Assembly: GCA_019918135.1 (NCBI GenBank)
Contig: WBZZ01001481.1
Span: 42,501-93,089 of the forward strand
Direction of reading: 5' to 3'
DNA length: 50,589 nt
From: Paulinella micropora
Lineage: Eukaryota; Cercozoa; Imbricatea; Euglyphida; Paulinellidae
In this document: positions 27,577-38,808 of the stretch, piece after piece
Numbering within the stretch: the first letter of the stretch is position 1
How the letters are laid out: each line of letters opens with the position of its first letter
Program-made: the position numbers and the translations under genes
Notes under the pieces: generated by a model
What the model was told of the DNA's origin: nothing
Seen by the model: only the letters and a program-made list of their open reading frames with translations
The model's database searches: none

Positions 27577-29012
27577 GTAGTGAGATTAGTATGTCTCTGG
27601 TATGTGGTCCCTATTCAATGAGATACATGCCCGAGGCGTGCTAAGCTCTTCTTCCTTGTATGAGCCTTACGTGCATCCTTCCCTCCATAAGTCTTCATAA
27701 ACACTAGAGGGGGGTCAAGGATCCGGGCAACTAAACGCTTCGGGCATTTAGATCATTATATGGCCAGCTTCTTACCTGCGATATATCGATCTTCTATTAT
27801 TTGAGCCTTCGCATGTTTCATCCTTTCCTCATATGTCTCCTCCTGCTCTTTGCTTGTTTTGCCTGTATCTGTTTGTTTTCTTTGCTATTTCCTTCATTTT
27901 GAATAAGCTATATTTTACCGCTGTTTGCTTTCCTTTCTACTCTGTCTAATTTTATTATTGAGTTTACTACAAGTTCAACGCACTAATAATTAAAATTCTA
28001 AGTGACAAAAAAAAACTCATCCTCTTTGCTTGTTTTGCATGTGTCTGTTTGTTTTCTTTCCTATTGCTTTTGTTTTAATTAATCTATATTTTATCTCTGT
28101 TTGCTTTGCTTTCTACTCTGTTTCATTTATTATCGAGTTTACTACAAGTTCAACGCACTAATGATTAAAATTCTAAGTGGTGAAAAAAAAACTACAAGTT
28201 CAACACACTAGTGATTAAAATTCTAAGTGGTGAAAAAAAATATTTTGCACATATGGTTGTGTGCTTGCGGGGGGGCTTTATGGGGGAGGGAGGCATGTTT
28301 TGGCCTACAATCGTAGTGAGCTCGAGATTACTATGTCTCGGGTATGTGGTCCGTATTGAATTGGCTACATGCCCGAGGCGTGCTAAGCTCTTCTTCCTTG
28401 TATGAGCCTTACGTGCATCCTTCCCTCCATAAGTCCTCATAAACACTAGGGGGGTCAAGGATCCTAGCAACTAAACTCTTCGTGCATTTAGATCATTATA
28501 TGGCCAGCTTCTTACCTGCGATATATCGATCTTCTACTATTTGAACATTCGCATGTTTCATCCTTTCCTCATATGTCTCCTCCTGCTCTTTGCTTGTTTT
28601 GCCTGTGTCTGTTTTTTTTCTTTGCTATTGCTTTCATTTTGATTAAGCTATATTTTACCGCTGTTTGCTTTCCTTTCTACTCTGTCTAATTTTATTATTG
28701 AGTTTACTACAAGTTCAACGCACTAATAATTAAAATTCTAAGTGGTGAAAAAAACAACAACAAAAAAACAAAACAAAAAAAAACCTGCGATATATCAATC
28801 TTCTACTATTTGAGCCATCGCATGTTTCATCCCTGCTCTTTGCTTGTTTGCCTGCGTCTGTTTGTTTTCTTTACTATTAATTTGTTTTGATTTAGCCTAT
28901 ATTTTACCTCTGTTTGCTCTCCTTTCTTCTCTGTCTCATTTTGTCATTGAGTTTACTACAAGTTCAACACACTAATGATTAAAATTCTAAGTGGTGAAAA
29001 AAAAAAAAAAAC
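27577..29012 (+). repeat. Array of 5'-truncated, A-tailed retroposed copies
   Basis: Two long copies (about 27577-28016 and 28314-28758) share TAGTGAG at the start, CCCGAGGCGTGCTAAGCTC, CTTACCTGCGATATATC and the same 3' end (TTAAAATTCTAAGTGGTGAA plus A run). Three shorter copies start at different internal points but end at the same place: about 28019-28190, 28191-28240 and 28782-29002. Variable 5' truncation with a common A-rich 3' end is the hallmark of LINE-driven retroposition, so this is likely a SINE or LINE 3' end. No polymerase III box was confirmed. Confidence 0.7.
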
Positions 29013-29305
29013 ATGTCAAACTAGGAACAACAACAGCCCAAAACAGGTTTGGACACTTCGAAACCTGAAATTTGAACATGGAAAATCCAAGAAAAGCAAT
29101 TTATTCATAAAAACACACATTGAGAAAAACCAAAAAGGGACTTTGAACTAAATTAGCAAACAACCTTCCTGATAGGAAATGCTCCGTAAGCAGTTTTTGA
29201 AACAAAAAACTAGTAATAAAAAAATGCAAAAGGCTCATGTAATTAAAATCAACTGTAATCACTTTTATCCATAAAAGCAAAAAGTGTTGAAAAACACAGA
29301 GATTT

Positions 29306-29695
29306 TCACCACTTACTCCCTTGACCTGAGATGCAGCTGCAATCTTTTGAAAATTGTTCCAATTCATGTTGCATGTTTCGTTGCAAAAAAAAACCTTCGG
29401 TGTGGTAACCATCGTTGACGGCACAACTATCGAGTGTCTCATTGTAGCAAGCGACCGAGCATGGCAGTTTGTTCGATGCATCACCGGACGAAGATGACGA
29501 AGCAGATGGTTCGTGAAGAAGATGATTGTCTATCTCACAGCTCACGACACCTCCAAGCTGGAGTTCTACCTCACCTTTGCAAGTACAACAGCTCGAAACG
29601 CTAGAGCTCTCCGAGCTTGCGCCAACGGATCCTTTTCCCTCCAGCTCTTGGTTAACTTCACCGGGGTCGACATCTTCTTCTTCTTGCTCTTATTG
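29306..29695 (-). CDS. Cys-rich coding fragment, unidentified
   Basis: One minus-strand frame from about 29695 to 29306 reads as an acidic start (EQEEEDVDPGEV), a Ser-rich stretch, CCTCKGEVELQLGGVVSCEI, and LPCSVACYNETLDSCAV. A TAA lies just upstream near 29697. Probably an exon of a host or transposon gene. No homologue recognised. Confidence 0.35.
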
Positions 29696-29739
29696 CTCTT
29701 CTTTGTCTGCTTTCTTCTTTCTTTCCCTCTGCTTGGCAG

Positions 29740-30290
29740 GTTCGTAAAACTGGCGCACACGTTGCTTGCAAAACTCCACCTGGGCGCACTACTGGTTTCC
29801 AGATCATCGAAACTGTTTACTGGTACAAGGAGAACCACAACAATGTCGGCGCGCCTCAGAAGTGGATCAAAGCTGTGGAAATGCTGCTTGTGGCATTTTA
29901 CCCAAGCAGAGTTCCTTCGTTCTCAACCTGGACCAAAACCCCCTCAAGCGCCACAACATCTACATTGTTCCAGTGCCTGCCAAGAAGCAACGTCATGGTG
30001 AAGGTGGGGAACGCGTACGCGTCAACGTGTTCAAAAAGGTCCCTAAACTCTCGAAACGCATTTTGTCCGACATTGTCCTCCCGCACAGCAAGGTTTTGGT
30101 CGTCTGCATGGGATCGGGTTCGGAAGTAATCGGCGCACTTCAAGCTAACATGATAGTGGTTAGCATCGAAAGTGATGGTGAGCAAGGAAGATACCAGCAT
30201 GTTACACTGGGATGGGTGGAGCTGGAAAAAGACAATCCTCTTGTCGGAGTTCCCCACGACTTGATCTTCTCTTCGTTGATCTCTGTCTGA
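29740..30290 (+). CDS. DNA methyltransferase-like fragment, frameshifted
   Basis: A clear splice acceptor (TTTCCCTCTGCTTGGCAG) ends at 29739. The following frame gives VRKTGAHVACKTPPGRTTGF and WIKAVEMLLVAFYPS; near 29900 the signal moves to the -1 frame: NPLKRHNIYIVPVP, then VLVVCMGSGSEVIGAL followed by IVVSIESD. The last part has the shape of the SAM-binding motif I plus the acidic strand of N4/N6-type DNA methyltransferases. The catalytic DPPY/NPPY motif was not found, so this may be a partial or altered enzyme. Such domains are common in protist mobile elements. Family assignment uncertain. Confidence 0.4.
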
Positions 30291-30462
30291 TCTCCTTCCA
30301 GCAATGAAATGTTGTAGGGAAGGTCTGCGTACAGGCAGTCTGCAAAAAGATCAAACATCATTGAAAAACAGCAAGGTGAAAAGGGAATGTTGTGCCTTTC
30401 TGCACTTCACTTTTTCAAAACAAATGAGGTACCAAATTTCTCTTCCACAGTCAAGAGACTAG

Positions 30463-31334
30463 TCAGGGCGAACATGTTCTTCTCAATGATCCTTTCCTTT
30501 CCGATGTGTCTGTCGGAAACAGCCTGAGTAAAGCAACAGTTACGAAATTTGAACATGCAAAAGTCATGCAGGGATTTGATCTCGAAGCACACGGCTTGGT
30601 ACGGTTTGCCTTCACGATGGTGGATCTTGGCGGCAGTGTTAAAGAATCCGGAATCTTGCGCTGTTTCACAGCGGTTTTAAACAAGAAATCCCCTTTGATG
30701 GAAAGGTCGTTTTGCGCCGGTGACGCTTTGAGCTCGGGGACGAGGTTTGTCAAATCTTCCTAGTCAGAGTCTTCCACGCTTCCTTTCATGTTGAAAACAT
30801 CGACGGTCGAGGCCAGTGCAACGATGTCATCCTTGAACTTTTCCTCGCAGCACCACTTCTTCTGGGTAACCAAGAACTCCTTCAGGGTCGGAGCCACATC
30901 CTTGAGCATGCAGTGCTTCAGCGCTAACGTCTCAACCAGGTCCCTCATTTCTTGCAACAGGCCAGGTTTGTCTTTGCGTACCCAGTGATCATGAAGCTCA
31001 TGCAGGCCCTCGATGACTGCTTTGTCCATGTCCTGTCGAATAGCCATGCGCGTGAGAAGTTGCAACCACACTTTCCATATCTCCCCCGTGTTGGAAGAAT
31101 CGAAACGTAAGTTCACATGGAACCAAACGTCGCAGGCAGGATTGAACGGGAAAGTGCAAATTCTTTTTTCCAGCCAACCAAAAACTTTTCGATGGCACGC
31201 TCGTTGCGGGACTTCAGACGCGCGATGGCAGCCCAAGCCTGGTTGTGAGCAGAGATTGTATTTTCACCGAAGGTGTTTTTGCGGTGATCGTGAGTGCGTT
31301 TCTCATGCAATTGAAAACCAACACATAAAACCAC
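30463..31334 (-). pseudogene. Unidentified gene, frameshifted and with an in-frame TAG
   Basis: Coding signal starts in one frame (AHNQAWAAIARLKSRNERAI, to about 31170) and passes to another in the A-run near 31165 (TFPFNPACDVWFHVNL, then EIWKVWLQLLTRMAIRQDMD). It ends at a TAG (30760-30762), after which the same frame goes on (TNLVPELKASPAQNDLSIKG) to 30463. Mostly helical, no motif I can name. Could be part of a transposon, given its neighbours. Confidence 0.4.
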
Positions 31335-31640
31335 TGCACACAGGAACGTTTAACAATTTGCTAGTCACTAGCAATATGTAATCTTGACTAGCATACATTA
31401 AAACACAAGCTTGGCTACTGCTGTGCAATGTGAGGGGAGCGCGAGTCGAAGAAACACTGTTTTTTCACTGTTTTTTTCCTACTTGTGCTCCTCTCGAGCG
31501 CTAGCTCCCGTGCAATTTTCAAATTAAATTTAAACTAACACATAAAACCACACAGAAAATTTGCCATTCACTAGCAATATGTAATCTTGACTAGCGTACA
31601 TTAAAACACAAGCTTGGCTACTGCTGTGCAATGTGAGAGA
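31322..31640. repeat. Direct repeat of about 110 bp
   Basis: The segment with ACATAAAACCAC, then TCACTAGCAATATGTAATC and CACAAGCTTGGCTACTGCTG occurs at about 31322-31435 and again at about 31535-31640. The spacer is unrelated. Non-coding. Confidence 0.8.
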
Positions 31641-32090
31641 AGCAGAATCGAAAAAACGCTGTACATGCATATGCTAATGCATATGTTTTTCAAGCATTGA
31701 TCTAGGACCCGCGCCAGGTTACCCGGTAACCCGCGGTAACCCGAAAATTTTGGAAAATTTTCCCCTATATTTGGCCATATCATATCCTATATTTTTCCAT
31801 ATCACAAGACAAGGACTTGCAATCAGCTCCTTTCACAAGGAGAATCTATCTTTCTATCTACAGGATTTTAGCGAGCAGCAGTATATAGCTGTACACTATA
31901 CTGCAAAAAGTCACGATGTGTAAGGCCTTATTTTGAAGAAAGTTTCTTTGTTTTTCCCTGGTCCCACATATATCATGCTGTATAGAAACTAGAGAAAATT
32001 CCTTATTTTTTCGTAAGGAATCCAAAAAAAAATCTCCTCCTGCTGCTTCTCTTGACCGCGGGGCCCTCATAAAGACAATGGTTTTTACAA
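31641..32090. other. Non-coding stretch with short hairpin TTCCTTA/TAAGGAA
   Basis: No coding frame. Contains TTCCTTATTTTTTCGTAAGGAA at about 32010-32031, a small hairpin whose close relative lies at about 40629-40650, in both cases followed by an A run, GGCC/GCGGGGC and a CAA repeat. This suggests a dispersed element containing all these parts. Confidence 0.5.
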
Positions 32091-32189
32091 TTGCAACACC
32101 ACCACCACCACCACCATCAACAACAACAACAACAAGAACAACAAGAAAACAACGTTAACAACAACATGTACAACAACAATAACAACAAT

Positions 32190-32224
<35 letters not shown>

Positions 32225-32300
32225 CTACAACAACAACGACAACTACATGTACAACGACGACGACGATGACGACAACAACAAAAACAACAGCACACTATGA
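32091..32300. repeat. (CAC)n/(CAA)n trinucleotide repeat
   Basis: Imperfect CAC then CAA repeats with interruptions and a CGA/GAC end. The poly-His/Gln/Asn frame it creates is most likely not a gene. Confidence 0.85.
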
Positions 32301-32313
32301 CACGGGATGTCAA

Positions 32314-32960
32314 TGAAGTGCATTGAAATGCAGTGCATTGAAATTTTAACGCATGCATTGAAACTTCAATGCATGATGCATTGAAACGAATTGACGTTTT
32401 AATGCATGCGTTAATATGTGAAGTGTGAGTTTTAATGCATGCATTGATTTTCAATGCATGCATTAAAATTTCGAATTGACGTTTTAACGCATGTGTTAAT
32501 ATGTGAAGTGTGTGTTTTAATGCATGCACTGATTTTCAATGCATGCATTAAAATTTCAATGCAGCACCGATCTATGCATGCATTGAATTTCAATGCATGC
32601 ATTGAATTTCAATGCATGCATTGAAACGTCAATGCAGCACAGAAATGTGTGTTTCAATGCGTGCATTGAATTTCAATGCATGCATTAAAATGTCAATGCA
32701 ACGCAGATCAATGCATGCATTGATTTTCAATGCATGCATTAAAATGTCAATGCAGCACAGAAATGTGTATTTCACTGCATGCATTGATTTTCAATGCATG
32801 CATTAAAATTTCAATGCATGCATTGAAATATGTCTTTTCAATGCATACATTGACTTTCAATGCATGCATTGATTTTCAATGCATGCACTGAAATGGGTAA
32901 TTCAGTGTATGCATTGATAAACAGTAATATCAATGCAGTGTAATCATTTTAATACCAAGA
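32314..32960. repeat. Palindrome array 1 (TTTCAATGCATGCATTGAAA)
   Basis: More than 20 full or partial copies of a 20-bp motif that equals its own reverse complement, TTTCAATGCATGCATTGAAA, with spacers of 0-25 bp and point variants (GCATTAAA, GCATGTGTTAA). Four further arrays occur in the right flank; none is seen left of the virus-like element. Confidence 0.9.
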
Positions 32961-33058
32961 ACGCCTTTAACTAGTAAGTAAATAGCACGTTTAACGAGTA
33001 AGTAAATTATCTTTTTAATTTTTTTGCTTATTGCTCCACTCCGCCTTCATTTCTGTCA

Positions 33059-36000
33059 TCATACATTTCTTCCACCTTCTTCCTCTTCTTCACTTCGGTC
33101 ATCATACATGTCTTCTTCTTTTTCTTCTTCTTCTTCAACATCATCTTCTTCATCTAATTCTTGAACTTCCTCTTCCTCTGCGACGCCGTCTTTCTGTTCA
33201 TCATCTTCTTCTCCTCCACGACGATCGATTTCTTCTTTCGATTCACGTGGCAGATAGTCACTGATATCTAATTCCATGAAATAGAATCGAGTGTGTGTGT
33301 TTGGAACCGGAGCAACGATGCAAGGAAAGTCAAGAAAGCTGACAGGAACAAAAGTCAGGGATGGTTGGGCAGGCAATGTATCGCCCACCCACAAGTGATC
33401 ATCTTGCTTTCTTGCGCGCAAAAGTTCCACTCTCGCCAAATCACACGCGTACACATTATACGCAACGTGAACATACCAGTGCACTGCAGCTGCGTACCTG
33501 CATGCCACTGTAACTCCCCGGCAGCGGCGAGGGAACGTCTGCTTGATATTCTCAACAGTGAGAAAGCAGCAGCCACCCGCAAAGCACTCACCCCTTGCAG
33601 ACCTGGTTGACCTCATCAGGAATCACTTGCACCTCATAAACTTTGCTAGTTTGATGTTTGTTGTGGTCAGTACTGGACGCTGACCCAACCCTTGCCAACC
33701 CGGTAGCTGCCTCCAGCAGCTGTCCATAAACTCCTGCAGCTCCACGAAATGCCTTGGTTTCAGCAAGAGCAGTCGGCTGAAAATCAGGTTGTTAGCCACG
33801 TCTTTGAGTTCGACGTTGCATGCGTAGCTGAGGTTCTTCTTGCCGGAACGGAAGCCTGGCATGATCAGCTTATCCTTGACGTCAAGATTTGCCTGGCGGA
33901 AGCTGGGCAAGGTCCCCATTGGTACCGCATTTCTCCAACGGTTCATGAAAGTGTCCTCCGAGTGAACCAGGTTGTGCACTTGCTTCTTAAGTTCTCCTCC
34001 TTGGTGTTCCAGATCGAAAGCTTGCATTTTCGGTAGAAGGCCCCAATCTCTCATGTGCATAAGAACTCTACAACAGAACTGGTGCAGCCAGTACGAATGT
34101 TCTGTTCTGGGCAGCCCAGCAGCAATTTCTACCACTTACAACAGGGTGTTTACAGACGGTTAGCATAAAGAGTCTGAGGGTAGTATTAATGCAAGCATTG
34201 AAATTTCAATGCATGCATTGGATTTTCAATGCATGCATTGTATTTTCAATGCATGCATTGTATTTTCAATGCATGCATTGTATTTTCAATGCATGCATTG
34301 TATTTTCAATGCATGCATTGAAATTTCAATGCCCGCATTGAAACTTAAATTCATGCATCACTGCAGTTTCAACCCCTGAGATTGTGTTAAGGACCTGTCG
34401 AACTATGTAATCTCCCAAGCCCCTATCCATCTGGCACGGCAGACTTTTCCGCGAGACTAAGTTGGCAAGACTGAACATCTTCTTGATAATTTCCAATTGG
34501 GTTGGTGCATTGCCGCCTGGTATGTCATCATAGATCCAGCTGCAGTATTGCAAGAAGAAGTGGGCGCTGGCGATGTTGAATGTTCCATAATTATTGTACG
34601 GGGAACCTGTGCCGATTTGACGAGGGAGTGCTCGGATGCTCTTGAATCGACTGCAGACTTCGTACCTTGCATCCTCATCGAGTCCAAAGAGAGCGTACAA
34701 ATCCATGCACGCTTGAACAGAATTGGCTTGGACTTGGTAAGCGGCTTCCTCCCTCTGGATGGCTGCGGCGTAGACCTGGTCCGATTCACCAGCTTTCTTG
34801 TCTCGCGCCACAAATGGAGGCAAAGGCTGGATATTCACACCTTTCGACTTCTTCACTGAGTCTCCTGCCTTCCAAAGCCAGGTGGTCTGGATGAGATGCT
34901 GGAACATATTCCATAACAAGTGCATGTTGTCAGGGTAAGTGTCTCGTATGACATCAAAATCAGCTACACCACTCAAAGCGCCGGGGCACTTAACACCTGC
35001 ACAGTATAACAGCAACGGTGTCAGTACAGAGTGCACGGACATTTCCATGCACAATGCATTGTGACTTCAATGCATGCAATGAAATTTCAATGCACTATGC
35101 ATTGAAATTTCAATGCATGCATTGAAATGTTCGAAATGACTTCAATGCATGCATTGAAACTTCAATGCACAATGCATTGAAATTTCAATGCATGCATTGA
35201 AAATTTGCAAGTGACTTCAATGCATGCATTAAAGTTTCAATGCACCATGCATTGGAATTTCAATGCATACATTACAATTTTCGAAATGACTTCAATGCAT
35301 GCATTGAAATTTCAATGCACTATGCATTGGAATTTCAATGCATACATTAAAATTTTCGAAATAACTTCAATGCATGCATTGAAATTTCAATGCACAATGC
35401 ATTGGAATTTCAATGCATGCATTGAAGATTTCGCAGTGACTTCAATGCATGCGTGGAAATTTCAATGCAGGCAAGATATTAATTGCTAGATTTAGCCAAA
35501 GCGTTTTTGATTGCAGCTGGGTAAGATGACGCTAGTGATGACTTCGTGAGTGCCGCGCCCGCTGGTCAGGCCTGAGTGCCTGATTTGCTTCATGCACCCT
35601 TGCTGCGTGACGTTCGTGCCAAGCATGCGTCTTCAGTTCCGGGCGTGGCAGCGGGCAAGGTGGTCCGAAACGGGCGTCTGTTCGTAGCGCGTCACAGTTG
35701 GGTGTTAAGCTGCGGCGGAGAAACGTTTCAAATTGCATTTGGCAGGTCGGGCAGGATCACTACCCGTTCCAAGTGGAACCTGACAGCTTCTTGATGCCTT
35801 GCCCGTCTCCCGACATCCCGAGCAATACCACCCTGCATTCTTGCTCTTCGCCATCTTTATCCACAGATGGGAACGGGTTGCAGAGGTTGGCTAGTTGCCT
35901 TCTTAAGGGGCCGAAGCTGGTTCGCAGACTTGGCGGTAACGTCGGGCTCCCCAACAAGCTGCCGACCCACTCCTGCTCTCTGCTCCCTTGAGATACTGCA

Positions 36001-36883
36001 AGGTTGCGCAGTGTGTTCAGCCATACAGGGCGGTTTGCGCCAAATTTACCATGTGTCAGAGGCAGCCCGTCTGACCCCAAGAGTATAGGTATAGTGACCA
36101 CGCTAGGAGTGTAAGCAGACAATACCTTTTCCCGGTACCGAGGTGAACATTTGATGCAACAGAAAGCACTGCTTCCCGCAGAGCTGATAGTGTGTTGTGT
36201 TACGGCAGCTGTGATCTCTGCCCATGAGCGCGTCCCCGCAAACGCCTCTACTTGTGGCTGCAGCGCAGCGACGTGTACACGTTCGGGACGAAGCGGATGC
36301 CTGTTCTTGCAATTCCAGTCCGCATCTTCCACACGCGTTACGCTACAATCTCTGGAACACCTCAGGTACGACGTCACTGGCGTTTCCGAACACTTCAGCA
36401 GACCACGTATTTTTTTCCAAGAACTAGCTTCCGGTGGCGGTAACCAGCTGCGTTACTAAAGAGTAAACAGAGTCCATCAAGTTATACGATGCTAGGTGGT
36501 CCTTCATTAGTTGCAGTAGACATAATGCAACATGTGCAACCGTGATACGGTTCGCTTCGGGGCTTAAGTCTGTGACGAACAACTGCTCGAGAATGGAGTT
36601 GGTCTGTGCATCCGTCCGGGCCTGTCTCCCCAATCCACCACCTTGGGCTTCCTGACTACTGTCAGTGTCAGAGCCAGATGAATCATGTGAACTGCTGTCT
36701 GGATCGCTCCCGGGTTGTCCTAAACCCTCCTGCTTTTCATTTCGTGCGTCACCATCATGGCGAGCGCCCGCTTCGTTTTTGTGGTCATCATCATCGCCAG
36801 CGTCTCCCTGATCACTTCCCCCTGAATCGTCTGCTCTCTCTCTCTCTCCAGCGTCTCCCTGATCACTCCCCCCTGAATCGTCT

Positions 36884-36915
<32 letters not shown>

Positions 36916-37166
36916 GCGTCTCCCTGATCACTCCCCCCTGAATCGTCTGCGCTCTCTCTCTCTCTCTCTCCAGCGTCCCCCTGATCACTTCCCCCTGAAT
37001 CGTCTGCTCCTGGTTTAGATACAGAAAACATGCGGCGCCGTTTAGGCTTGTACGGCAACTGGCGCTGCACGGAACCAGTTTTCCTCTTCTGCTTGTGCGG
37101 AGGGCTTTTGATAAAAACACAGTGCTTGCTCACATGCTTCCGCCTATGCAAACAAATACACAACAC
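33059..37166 (-). CDS. Multi-exon CACTA/KDZ-like transposase gene, probably degenerate
   Basis: Minus-strand coding blocks in order: 37166-36424 (basic start, DSGGSDQGDAG repeats, then TNSILEQLFVTDLSPEANRI), 36377-35530 (CCIKCSPRYREKV, TIPILLGSDGLPLTHGKF), 35054-34360 (DFDVIRDTYPDNMHLLWNMF, then FGLDEDARYEVCSRFKSIRA), 34135-33623 (HSYWLHQFCCRVLMHMRDWG, then AFDLEHQGGELKKQVHNLVH) and 33616-33059 (acidic tail). The DxxRDxYPDxMH block and the H...WG...F..E..G.LK block are typical of tnp2/KDZ-type DDE transposases. Gaps at 34140-34350 and 35060-35520 are filled by the palindrome arrays and are probably introns. Splice sites were not fixed. No terminal repeats found. Confidence 0.5.
34190..34350. 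repeat. Palindrome array 2
   Basis: Seven or so copies of GCATGCATTGxATTTTCAAT in near-perfect tandem at about 26-bp spacing, inside a probable intron of the transposase-like gene. Confidence 0.9.
35045..35475. repeat. Palindrome array 3 with higher-order period
   Basis: Copies of the 20-bp palindrome are grouped into larger units separated by TTCGAAATGACTTCAATGC-like spacers, giving a repeat of about 60-70 bp. Lies in another probable intron of the same gene. Confidence 0.9.
36820..37012. repeat. Minisatellite coding DSGGSDQGDA, broken by (CT)n
   Basis: Four copies of a unit containing AGCGTCTCCCTGATCACT and CCCCTGAATCGTCTGC, separated by CT runs of different length. On the minus strand it encodes repeated DDSGGSDQGDA with ERERE linkers. 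Confidence 0.85.
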
Positions 37167-37329
37167 AAGTTACAAACAGTAATAATTAACAGGGCAAGTC
37201 TGCCATAAATAGCGGAGTAAGACAGAAGTCGCTTGCTTTTGCATTTCAAGCAGGGGCAATTCTGAAAACCCTGCGGCGCTCTTTTCTTCCTAGTAACTTG
37301 TGACGTCCAGTACCTGCATCAAATTTGAC

Positions 37330-37330
<1 letters not shown>
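37167..37330. other. Short non-coding stretch
   Basis: No gene or repeat unit seen; followed by GA repeats. Confidence 0.4.
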
Positions 37331-37378
<48 letters not shown>

Positions 37379-37427
37379 CGTGTGTGTGTGAGAGAGAAAG
37401 CGAGAAAGAGAGAGAGAGAGAAAGAGA

Positions 37428-37480
<53 letters not shown>

Positions 37481-37654
37481 TCAGATCGCTGCATTGAAAT
37501 TTGAATGCATGCGTCGAAAGCTGAAAAGTGATTTCAATGCATGCATTGAAAGCTCAATGCAGACTGCATTGCAATTTCAATGCATCGTGCATTAACATTT
37601 CAATGCATGCATTGAAGTACTGCATTGAAATTTCAATGCATGCATTGAAATGTG

Positions 37655-37731
<77 letters not shown>

Positions 37732-37789
37732 ATTAAGAAGTGTAACCGAAGTCTGTCTGTACATGCCTGTCTGTACATCACAGTCAGAC

Positions 37790-37822
<33 letters not shown>

Positions 37823-37965
37823 GTCTGTCTGTCTGTCTGTCGGTCTACATCTGTCTGTCTGTCTGTCTGTCTGTCTACATCTGTCTGTCTGTCTGTCTGT
37901 CTACATCTCTCTGTCTGTCTGTCTGTCTGTCTGTTTGCCTGTGTCTGTCTGTCTGTCTGTCTACA

Positions 37966-38018
<53 letters not shown>

Positions 38019-38025
38019 AACAAAC
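37331..38025. repeat. (GA)n, palindrome array 4, (GT)n, (GA)n and (GTCT)n block
   Basis: Successive tracts: (GA)n at about 37333-37480, copies of the 20-bp palindrome at about 37486-37655, (GT)n and (GA)n at about 37659-37728, then a long (CTGT)n tract with CTACAT interruptions at about 37760-38020. No gene. Confidence 0.9.
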
Positions 38026-38069
38026 AAACACACAAGACCAAACAACCCAACAAATACAACTTTATATTT

Positions 38070-38200
38070 CGATGAGCCGGACACTTGCAACTTCCAAAAA
38101 GCCGGATGAACCGGACACTTTTGATTTCCAAAAAGCCTCGTTTCTTGCATCACCAACCCCGTTTCTTGCATCACCAACCCCGTTTCTTACATCACCAACA
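38070..38200. repeat. Short tandem repeats CCGGACACTT and CCGTTTCTTGCATCACCAA
   Basis: Two copies of a roughly 30-bp unit with CCGGACACTT and TTCCAAAAAGCC, followed by three copies of a 20-bp unit CCGTTTCTTGCATCACCAA. Non-coding. Confidence 0.8.
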
Positions 38201-38339
38201 TTCGTGCATTGCAGTCGCTGTCGTGATTGCTATCTGCTTACCTGTCGTGCTTGCTGTTTGCTTTGGTAATTGTTGTTTGCTTTGTGGTCGTGCGTGGCCC
38301 CCAGTAGAATTTTTTCCAAGAACAACCCTGCTCCCTTCG

Positions 38340-38408
38340 AAATTTAGCGCTTAAGCGCTAGCTATGCGTATCCGTACCTATAGCTAGGCCTGCTTGAGCG
38401 CTAAAATT
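38340..38408. repeat. Imperfect long hairpin around TTTAGCGCT
   Basis: AATTTAGCGCTTAAGC and AGCTAT on the left pair with ATAGCT and GCTTGAGCGCTAAAATT on the right around a short centre. Could be a miniature inverted-repeat element or a regulatory hairpin upstream of the gene at 38585. Confidence 0.6.
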
Positions 38409-38584
38409 CACTGCACGTTGCACTTTGTGGTATTTCCAGGCGACCAGGGTTTGCTTAGTAGTTCTCATACGTTGTGCCTATGCGAATTCTGTTTGCTTAT
38501 ACATTATGTAGACGTCGACGTCGAACGTCGTAGCTGGCATTGACACAATATTTGAGACTGGTATAACGTACTGTTGCTATATAC

Positions 38585-38777
38585 ATGCCCCGAAGAAAGC
38601 GTCAAGAGGAAGTGGCAGAGGAAGAAGTGGACACTCCTGGGTCTGGGCCTGCCAAAAAGTCCAGGACGTCGGGCCGCTTGGTGACAGCAAGTATGCGACA
38701 ACGCAAGGGAAAAGCAATTAACCTCTCTCTCTCTCTCTCTCTCTGTCTCTCTGTCTCTCTCTGTCTCTCTCTCTCTG

Positions 38778-38808
<31 letters not shown>

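Noticed and set aside
32314..32960. Palindrome array as a CRISPR array
   Set aside because: Spacing is irregular (0-25 bp), spacers are repeat derivatives, the host is eukaryotic and there are no cas genes.
35205..35489. Repeated MHALKFQCTMHWNF peptide as a novel repeat protein
   Set aside because: It is the translation of the palindromic DNA array. The same peptide appears on both strands, as expected for a palindrome.
37763..38020. Open frames of repeated CLSV or RQTD residues on both strands
   Set aside because: They are translations of a (CTGT)n microsatellite; no start context or non-repeat sequence.
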